The notes under the pieces are model-generated. The model ran no database searches, was not told the origin of the DNA, and saw only the letters and a program-made list of their open reading frames with translations. Shown piece after piece: positions 6,654 to 11,408 of a stretch of 15,356 bases of DNA. Each line of letters begins with the position of its first letter. Within the stretch, counting starts at the first letter, position 1. Both the position numbers and the translations under genes were made by a program. The stretch is from CAZFOB01 sp964520325 (GTDB lineage Bacteria > Actinomycetota > JAICYB01), in NCBI GenBank assembly GCA_964520325.1, contig CAZFOB010000038.1, positions 1 through 15,356 of the forward strand, given 5' to 3'.

Positions 6654-7220
6654 CTAGTTCCAAGTCGCCTGAATCTGTACACGGACAAGAGCCCGGCTCT
6701 CTTCGAGGTCCCGCTCACAAACGTCCCGGCACTCGGCAAGACGGATGCGGACGACGTCTGAGGCGCCCGGCGCCGGCTCGAACACAGTGGGATCCAGGAG
6801 ATAACGGACGGTGTCGAGATGCGCCAACGCATGGTCGAGCTCGTCAAGGACGTCGTCGTTGCCGAGCTCTCGCACGGCCCAGTACGCGTCGTCCGCGTAG
6901 TCGACGGCCGCCGACGCGAGCTCTGCGACGTGGTCCCGCTGCGTTCCGCACGCACAGCCGAACCCGGGTAGCGGGTGATCGATGAGGTCGTTCAGCGCCT
7001 CAGCACGCTCGTCGCGATCCGCACTCGCGAATCCGGGTCGAAGGATCCGGACGACGTTCGAGATGTGCATCCCCGTGCAGTTGACGTACTCGAAGAGGAT
7101 GGCCGCATCGACGTCGTCGAGCTCGACCCCCTCGTTGATCACCGAGCAGAACATCTCTGCGACAAGCGACCACGTCGCGCCGATGTCGTCCTGCAGCGAC
7201 TCGAGCAACCCTTCCATCAT
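6654..7220 (-). CDS. Unrecognised 188-residue protein
   Basis: I do not recognise a family. The protein is acidic and mostly helical in appearance, with no signal peptide or membrane segment, so it is predicted cytoplasmic. A central GFGCACGTQRDHV places two cysteines close together, and others lie at CTGMHISNVV and CRDVCERD, but no standard zinc-finger spacing is evident. ATG codons at 7220 and 7217 are both possible; AAGGGGG lies 6-9 bases upstream. The gene ends just before the promoter of the antitoxin gene, which is embedded around its stop. GC-rich third positions match the host-like genes. No function can be offered. Confidence 0.8.
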   Translation of the reverse strand: MMEGLLESLQDDIGATWSLVAEMFCSVINEGVELDDVDAAILFEYVNCTGMHISNVVRILRPGFASADRDERAEALNDLIDHPLPGFGCACGTQRDHVAELASAAVDYADDAYWAVRELGNDDVLDELDHALAHLDTVRYLLDPTVFEPAPGASDVVRIRLAECRDVCERDLEESRALVRVQIQATWN

Positions 7221-7334
7221 CGCGATCCCCCTTCGAACCAGTACGGAAGCAGTACGGCACCGCGCGAAGCGGCGGGGGAAGGAATGACGATCAGAACCGT
7301 AGCGTTCGGTAGTGACACGACAGGGCCGGTCGGT

Positions 7335-7682
7335 TCAGCGAGCGCTATCGAGCTTCGGGTCCCAACCGGCTTCGCCCTCTGGCCACTGGGACTCGAAGTC
7401 CCCGTGCAGGAACTCGGGCGCGAGGTCGGCGCCGTTGGGCCAGCAGATCGTGCCAATTCCATGATCGACACGGACCTGCGCGAAGTATTCAGGGTCGCGA
7501 AGAGGAAGGAACACCGGGCCCCAAAGCTCGCGGGCCAGGTCGACTTCACGCACCAGTCCATCGTCGAACGCCAGTCGGACCGAATATTCGCCGATGACTT
7601 CTACCGACGTGACTCGGGGGATGTAGCCCCCCGGCCCAACAAGCCGGGTGCGCCACCTGGTGAACAGTTTCATCGGCTTCAT
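7335..7682 (-). CDS. DUF2442-family protein, copy 2
   Basis: The 115-residue product carries the DUF2442 core: PRVTSVEVIGEYSVRLAFDDG, LRDPEYFAQVRVD and TICWPNGADLAPEFLHGDFE. It is longer than copy 1 (87 residues) through a basic N-terminal addition (MKPMKLFTRWRTRLVG) and a C-terminal tail. The ATG at 7682 follows the DUF4160 stop with one base between (TAGCATG), the same junction bases as in copy 1, but here that ATG is in frame. A second in-frame ATG at 7673 is an alternative. Coupled translation with DUF4160 is likely. The two copies share family motifs but have diverged clearly, so this is not a recent duplication. Confidence 0.85.
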   Translation of the reverse strand: MKPMKLFTRWRTRLVGPGGYIPRVTSVEVIGEYSVRLAFDDGLVREVDLARELWGPVFLPLRDPEYFAQVRVDHGIGTICWPNGADLAPEFLHGDFESQWPEGEAGWDPKLDSAR

Positions 7683-7683
7683 G

Positions 7684-7944
7684 CTACGGCAGGGGCTCGA
7701 TCGCGACCGGCGTCTGTCGGGTTTCTGCGCTATGCCAGGCTGCTTGCAGCTCGGCTCTGCGCGCTTTGGCCCATTTCCGGACGAAACGTTGTTGTGGCCT
7801 GGGCAGTTCGCCCTTGATCACTTCACCGGTCGCGATAAGCACCCAGGCGGTGCGACCGGCGTACCGCGCATGGAAATGCGGCCACGGATGGTCGTTGTAG
7901 TAGATGCTGATCACGATCCCGTAGAACTCGCTGATCCGTGGCAC
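7684..7944 (-). CDS. DUF4160-family protein, copy 2
   Basis: With the GTG at 7944 the product is 86 residues, the same length as copy 1, and begins MPRISEFYGIVISIYYNDH followed by the family signature PWPHFHARYAGRTAWVLIATGEVI. The frame is open upstream to a further start at 8016, but translation from there would run through the conserved hairpin at 7948-7977, which lies outside the gene in copy 1, so the shorter form is preferred. The C-terminal part (RFVRKWAKARRAELQAAWHSA) is a basic helix shared with copy 1 (RLVRQWLALHREELGANW). Role unknown; usually considered toxin-antitoxin-like with DUF2442. Confidence 0.85.
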   Translation of the reverse strand: MPRISEFYGIVISIYYNDHPWPHFHARYAGRTAWVLIATGEVIKGELPRPQQRFVRKWAKARRAELQAAWHSAETRQTPVAIEPLP

Positions 7945-7947
7945 ATG

Positions 7948-7977
7948 CTTCCCCGTTCGTACAGCGCAACGGGGAAG
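7948..7977 (-). promoter_or_regulatory. Hairpin covering the DUF4160 Shine-Dalgarno, copy 2
   Basis: The arms CTTCCCCGTT (7948-7957) and AACGGGGAAG (7968-7977) are identical to those at 4156-4186, while the 10-nt loop differs in sequence and length. The element sits three bases before the GTG, as in copy 1. Further upstream both copies share CTTCCCGCA-like bases and a CGCTATGTTGA block (around 7996-8006 and 4201-4211). That block may include a -10 (TATGTT), but no convincing -35 is visible. Confidence 0.65.
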
Positions 7978-8074
7978 CTGCGGGAAGGTCGTCAACATAG
8001 CGGCCGCTGACGACACTCAGCCCAGACGACGGTGTGGGCCCCCTTGGCCCCGGTGAACCAGCGGGAGGCCCTCA

Positions 8075-8108
8075 ACGTAGCGGGAGCCGGTGACGACTCC
8101 CGCTACGT
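8075..8108 (-). terminator. Strong hairpin downstream of the DEAD-box helicase gene
   Basis: ACGTAGCGGGAG (8075-8086) and CTCCCGCTACGT (8097-8108) form a perfect 12-bp stem with a 10-nt loop, 13 bases beyond the helicase stop. There is no U-tract on the minus strand (TTGAGGG follows), so it is either a U-less actinobacterial-type terminator or an mRNA 3' stabiliser. Its first bases (TCAACGTAGCG) resemble TCAACATAGCG upstream of both DUF4160 genes; this may be chance. Confidence 0.65.
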
Positions 8109-8121
8109 GAAAACGTGTGGC

Positions 8122-9426
8122 TTAGCTCGGGCGGCGTGCGGGACGGCGGCCGTCTTGCGGCCGGCGGCGGCGCGGGCCGCCCTGGCCCCGGTGACCGTTC
8201 GTCCGCGGGCTCTTGATGCGGTGCCGGTTCTCGGGTGTCGCTTCAGCGACGAAGGGCGCCGTGTTGACGAGCACCGGACGCGGCTTGCTCGGGACGTGCG
8301 GGTTGACGAGCGTCAGGTCGGGACGATCGACGCGGTGCGGCATCTTGAGCGCCCGTTGGATGGCGCGGACGTCGGCCATGTTCTCGCGTCCGACGAGGGA
8401 GACGACGGTGCCGTTGGCGCCGGCGCGTCCGGTTCGTCCGGAACGGTGGACGTAGTCCTTGTGAGTCGTCGGCGGGTCGTAGTGGATGACGCAGCTGACG
8501 TCGTCCACGTGGATGCCGCGCGCGGCGACATCGGTGGCAACGAGCGCACTCACGCGTCCGGCTTGGAAGGCCGCCAGCGCTCTGTCGCGCTGCGGCTGCG
8601 AGCGGCTGCCGTGGATGGGCGCGGCTTCGATGCCGTTCTGTCCGAGTTGCTTGGCGAGACGATCGGCGCCGTGACGCGTGCGGACGAAGACGATGGCCGG
8701 CGAATGGGTGCCGATGAGGTGAGCGACGAGCTTCACGCGGTCGTCGCGCTCCGCGCGCCAGAAGTGGTGTCCGACGTCGCCCTGTTCTTCTTCGGACGTC
8801 GCGACCTCGTGACGCACCGGGTCGCGCTGGTAGCGGCGGACGAGCACGTCGACGTCACCGTCGAGCGTGGCCGAGAAGAGCAGCGTCTGGCGGTCCTGCG
8901 CGCATTTGTCGAGGATCCGCTTGACCGCAGGGAGGAATCCCATGTCGGCCATGCGATCGGCCTCGTCCACGACGCAGATCTTCACGTCGGACAGGACGAG
9001 CGCACGCTGCTCCATCAGGTCCTCGAGGCGTCCGGGGCATGCCACGAGGACGTCGACCCCGCGGTTGAGCGCATTGCGCTGGGGGCCGTAGCCGGTGCCG
9101 CCGTAGACGGTGGCAACGCTCTGGTTGCGCCGGCGCGCCAGCGGGTCGATCACGGCCGCGACCTGAGCAGCGAGCTCACGCGTCGGCACGAGCACGAGCG
9201 CGGTCGGGCGCTTGGGACGCGCCTTGTGCGTCTTGTCGGCGATGACCAGGCCGAAGGCGAGCGTCTTGCCGGAGCCGGTTGGTGCGCGTCCGGAGACGTC
9301 GCGTCCGGCGAGGCCGTCGCGAAGCGTTGCGGCCTGGATCGGGAACGGCTCTTCGATGCCCTGCTTGTTCAGGACGTCGACGAGGTCCTCGGGCACGCCG
9401 AGGGAAGCAAAGGTGGTACTAGGCAA
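8122..9426 (-). CDS. DEAD-box ATP-dependent RNA helicase
   Basis: The 434-residue product has the full DEAD-box set: Q motif (about 10-31, with EPFPIQ), APTGSGKT (48-55), PTRELA (81-86), DEAD (154-157), SAT (185-187), ATDVAARGIHVDDV (298-310) and HRSGRTGR (327-334). The C-terminus is a short Arg-rich tail (GGPRRRRPQDGRRPARR), as in RhlE/CsdA-type helicases that unwind structured RNA during ribosome assembly or cold stress. The start is a TTG at 9426, supported by AAGGGAG six bases upstream and by the family N-terminus. It has a leader of at least 30 bases containing a perfect palindrome at 9459-9475. It is a single-gene unit with its own terminator hairpin. Confidence 0.97.
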   Translation of the reverse strand: MPSTTFASLGVPEDLVDVLNKQGIEEPFPIQAATLRDGLAGRDVSGRAPTGSGKTLAFGLVIADKTHKARPKRPTALVLVPTRELAAQVAAVIDPLARRRNQSVATVYGGTGYGPQRNALNRGVDVLVACPGRLEDLMEQRALVLSDVKICVVDEADRMADMGFLPAVKRILDKCAQDRQTLLFSATLDGDVDVLVRRYQRDPVRHEVATSEEEQGDVGHHFWRAERDDRVKLVAHLIGTHSPAIVFVRTRHGADRLAKQLGQNGIEAAPIHGSRSQPQRDRALAAFQAGRVSALVATDVAARGIHVDDVSCVIHYDPPTTHKDYVHRSGRTGRAGANGTVVSLVGRENMADVRAIQRALKMPHRVDRPDLTLVNPHVPSKPRPVLVNTAPFVAEATPENRHRIKSPRTNGHRGQGGPRRRRPQDGRRPARRPS

Positions 9427-9458
9427 AGCAAACTCCCTTACATCGTGTGGGATTTACG

Positions 9459-9475
9459 GCCCACTACTAGTGGGC
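9459..9475 (-). promoter_or_regulatory. Perfect palindrome upstream of the helicase gene
   Basis: GCCCACTA-c-TAGTGGGC has 8-bp arms and one central base, and lies 33 bases before the TTG start. As DNA it could be an operator. As RNA it would fold GCCCAC-tacta-GTGGGC in the 5' leader, upstream of the Shine-Dalgarno. Further upstream, TACACT on the minus strand (near 9570) is a possible -10, but no good -35 accompanies it, so the promoter is not assigned. Confidence 0.45.
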
Positions 9476-9636
9476 TCCGTGAAGGGGCGCGATGAGCGCA
9501 TCCTGGTGGGGGCCCCGCCGCACACAGGCGGCGTCCGTCGACACATGTCTGACGGGATGAAGTAAGTGTATCGCACGATGAGCCCGTTCTGGGGCACGGC
9601 ACACTGGCTTGCGTAGCAGCCGACACCCGTGAGAAC

Positions 9637-9680
9637 GGATCGCGGCCCCAGGCTCTCTTGCGAACCCGGGGCCACGATCC
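9637..9680 (-). terminator. Terminator hairpin of the small leftward gene
   Basis: Arms 9637-9652 and 9665-9680 form a 16-bp stem around a 12-nt loop. On the plus strand two positions mispair (C/A and A/C), but in minus-strand RNA both become G-U wobbles and all 16 positions pair. This asymmetry marks it as belonging to a leftward transcript and supports the gene at 9687-9935, whose stop codon lies six bases away. There is little U-tract. Confidence 0.75.
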
Positions 9681-9686
9681 GACGAC

Positions 9687-9935
9687 CTATGCGTAGGCTT
9701 TGAGACGCCAGGTCACTGCCTTGTCGTTGAAAGGCGGCATGCGGTTGCCCTTCGCGATAGGCGCAGTCGTCGAATTGATGCCGACGACCTCCCAGACACC
9801 GCTCTCGGGGCAAACTTCACCGGTGCCAGCCGTGGTGCCGAGGGGCACTCTCGATGTCGTTCCCGTCAAGATGATCACCTCACTCCCCGGGCCCGAAATA
9901 GCGCCCGAACCCGGGACTCCTCCGCAGCGCACCAT
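9687..9935 (-). CDS. Small unrecognised protein (82 residues)
   Basis: I do not recognise the family with confidence. The C-terminal two thirds look like a small beta-rich domain with the pattern GEVCPESGVWEVVG...AKGNRMPPFNDKAVTWRLKAYA. It recalls small proteins with 'G-x-x-CP-x-SG-x-W ... G-x-x-MPP ... TW-x-L' strands. Translation from ATG 9935 gives a Gly/Ser-rich, possibly unstructured first 20 residues. A GTG at 9878, preceded by GGGGAG, would give 63 residues starting MIILTGTTSRV. Support for its reality is the strand-specific terminator right after its stop and an outward promoter at 10025-10053. Its leader contains two hairpins. It may belong to the neighbouring operon's control region or to the host. 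Confidence 0.6.
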   Translation of the reverse strand: MVRCGGVPGSGAISGPGSEVIILTGTTSRVPLGTTAGTGEVCPESGVWEVVGINSTTAPIAKGNRMPPFNDKAVTWRLKAYA

Positions 9936-9980
9936 GTAAAGTGGCTGTCTCTACGGTCGGAGCAGCTCTCCGGTCCGGTT

Positions 9981-10010
9981 GAGCCCAGGCCGACCCTATG
10001 GCCTGGGCTC
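9981..10010. terminator. Perfect 11-bp hairpin between divergent units
   Basis: GAGCCCAGGCC (9981-9991) and GGCCTGGGCTC (10000-10010) pair perfectly around an 8-nt loop. It lies only about 8 bases past the predicted start of the leftward transcript from the promoter at 10025-10053. It would therefore be a leader hairpin, attenuator or barrier in that transcript. On the plus strand TTCGCGTTCC follows, a poor U-tract, and no plus-strand gene ends here. A second small hairpin (GGAG...CTCC) lies near 9960-9972. Confidence 0.55.
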
Positions 10011-10024
10011 TTCGCGTTCCATCG

Positions 10025-10053
10025 AAGGTACCCGTTGCACGAACCCGTGTCAA
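10025..10053 (-). promoter_or_regulatory. Leftward sigma-70-type promoter
   Basis: On the minus strand TTGACA (10053-10048) is a perfect -35. After exactly 17 bases comes TACCTT (10030-10025), a TANNNT-type -10. It faces the small gene at 9687-9935, with a leader of about 80 bases that includes the hairpin at 9981-10010. The -35 lies inside the left arm of the inverted repeat and mirrors the rightward promoter. Confidence 0.6.
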
Positions 10054-10109
10054 GAACCTGATTCAGGGGTCAAATTCATGGGTTCAACATCAGGACCCTT
10101 GACACGGGT
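10043..10109. promoter_or_regulatory. 67-bp inverted repeat holding two divergent -35 elements
   Basis: Outer arms ACCCGTGTCAAG (10043-10054) and CTTGACACGGGT (10098-10109) are perfect 12-bp complements. Inside them CCTGAT (10057-10062) and ATCAGG (10089-10094) pair again, leaving a 26-nt centre with the near-repeats TTCAGGGGTCAA and TTCATGGGTTCAA. CCTGATTCAGG (10057-10067) is itself a palindrome. Each outer arm contains the -35 of an outward promoter, so a dimeric regulator bound here would control both directions. DndB, a DGQHR protein like the first gene downstream, is known to repress its own operon, so autoregulation is a reasonable guess. Confidence 0.75.
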
Positions 10110-10127
10110 CTGATCGTCCCCTAGACT
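10099..10127 (+). promoter_or_regulatory. Rightward sigma-70-type promoter of the DGQHR operon
   Basis: A perfect -35 TTGACA (10099-10104) is followed after 17 bases by TAGACT (10122-10127), a TANNNT-type -10. This is the best promoter in the window. Transcription would start near 10134, giving a leader of about 58 bases ending at AGGAGG and the GTG at 10193. The -35 lies in the right arm of the inverted repeat. Confidence 0.75.
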
Positions 10128-10192
10128 TCTTCCTGAGAACCGACGAGCATCGCGACTGGTGAAGTGGGCGGACCCGGCGAGGAGGACCATCA

Positions 10193-11320
10193 GTGGACGA
10201 AGCGGCGACGCCTGACAATCCCGAACCGATTCCAATCAGCACTATCAAGTTGCTTCACGGCACGGAACTTGCGGTCGGTGCGATCTCCGCTCGCGCCCTA
10301 TCTGAGCACTTTGAGGTTCCGAGACGGAACCACAGCAAGAAGACGGGCTACCAAAGAGAGCTCACAAAAGCTCGGGTGAATCGGCTTGTCCGGGATCTAA
10401 GGGAACGCCGGGTCGACATCCCAACATCAATCCTCCTCAACCTCCGTGAGTTCGATAGAGCCAGTCACATCGTTTCCGAGGGCGACCATCGATATTTGGC
10501 GCTGAAACCTGGGGACAGACTTTACGTAGTGGATGGCCAACACCGTGCTGAAGCACTAAGCCAACTGGTCGAAGACGACCCCGAACGATGGGCAGCATTT
10601 GCCATCCCGGTCGTGTGCATGCTCGGCGCCGACCTGCAGGAGGAAATCAAGCAGTTCTATGTCGTAAATTCGACTGCTAAGAGCGTCCGGACTGACCTTG
10701 CGCTCGATCTGCTCAAGCAGCGTGCGGAATCAGAACCAGGTCTAAGAGACGCACTAATCGAGTCGGGTGAAGTCTGGAAGGTCAAGGGACAGCAGCTAAC
10801 GGAACGCCTTGCAGCAACTCCCGCCTGGAAGAGTCTCATTCGATTCTCCGGAGAGCCCGCAGCAGAGACGACTATTCGCTCAAGTGGCATGGTCAGCTCC
10901 CTTAAACAAGTGCTGGCGACACCCTTCTTTTCACAGCTTGCCGAACACCAACAACTGGCGATCCTCGATGCATACTGGCGCGGGATCAAGACCACTATTC
11001 CGGATGCGTTTGAGAATCCAACTGACTATGTACTGCAGAAGACCACTGGGGTGATGGTGATGCACGGTCTCCTCGTTTCAGTAATTGAGCACGTGCGCAG
11101 TGCGGGCCGATCGTTGGCCGAGCCACAGCCCTACGCCGACGCATTGATGGATGCACTATCTGATCTTGAAGGGGACACCACAAGAGGCGACATCGCGCGT
11201 GGCGCTGACTTCTGGAGAGGACGTGGCGAGGGTGCTGCGGCCTCCTACTCCAGTAACGCGGGCCGGCGCGTACTGCTTGCCAAGCTGAGATCCGCGCTGC
11301 CCGAGATTGAGTTGGAGTAA
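10193..11320 (+). CDS. DGQHR-domain protein (DndB/DpdB-like)
   Basis: The 375-residue protein has the defining motif YVVDGQHRAEAL (DGQHR at 114-118) and, after it, EEIKQFYVVNSTAKSVRTDLALDLL (about 160-183), as in the DndB/DGQHR family. Relatives include DndB, a regulator in phosphorothioate DNA systems, and DpdB, an ATPase in 7-deazaguanine DNA modification. No DndACDE or tRNA-guanine-transglycosylase-like DpdA is in this window, so neither system can be claimed. The start is GTG 10193, with AGGAGG 7 bases upstream. It is the first gene of a plus-strand unit driven by the promoter at 10099-10127. Third codon positions hold many A/T (AAT, CCA, ACT, CTA, AGA), unlike typA or the helicase, suggesting foreign origin. 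Confidence 0.88.
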   Translation: MDEAATPDNPEPIPISTIKLLHGTELAVGAISARALSEHFEVPRRNHSKKTGYQRELTKARVNRLVRDLRERRVDIPTSILLNLREFDRASHIVSEGDHRYLALKPGDRLYVVDGQHRAEALSQLVEDDPERWAAFAIPVVCMLGADLQEEIKQFYVVNSTAKSVRTDLALDLLKQRAESEPGLRDALIESGEVWKVKGQQLTERLAATPAWKSLIRFSGEPAAETTIRSSGMVSSLKQVLATPFFSQLAEHQQLAILDAYWRGIKTTIPDAFENPTDYVLQKTTGVMVMHGLLVSVIEHVRSAGRSLAEPQPYADALMDALSDLEGDTTRGDIARGADFWRGRGEGAAASYSSNAGRRVLLAKLRSALPEIELE

Positions 11321-11408
11321 CAGCTGGCTATTCAGCACGATTGGTCCGCTAAAGCGCCGTGAAGTGTCCGGAAGACCCACATCGCTCCCGCGGCCCCGGA
11401 GAACAGTC

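Noticed and set aside
7237..7256. CAGTACGG direct repeats near the start of the 188-residue gene
   Set aside because: Two 8-base copies in GC-rich leader sequence are too short to distinguish from chance.
8032..9495. Long plus-strand open frame opposite the DEAD-box helicase
   Set aside because: It is a shadow of GC-rich codon bias. Its Asp/Val/Arg-rich translation has no domain, and the minus strand encodes a complete helicase with all motifs.
9660..9930. tRNA-like T-arm bases (CGAACCCGGG at 9661 and 9907)
   Set aside because: No matching acceptor, D or anticodon arms could be placed on either strand. The first instance is part of the terminator stem.
10043..10109. Inverted repeat as an insertion-sequence end or invertible promoter
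   Set aside because: No transposase or invertase is nearby and the enclosed 43 bp is very short for inversion. Its alignment with two -35 elements fits an operator better.
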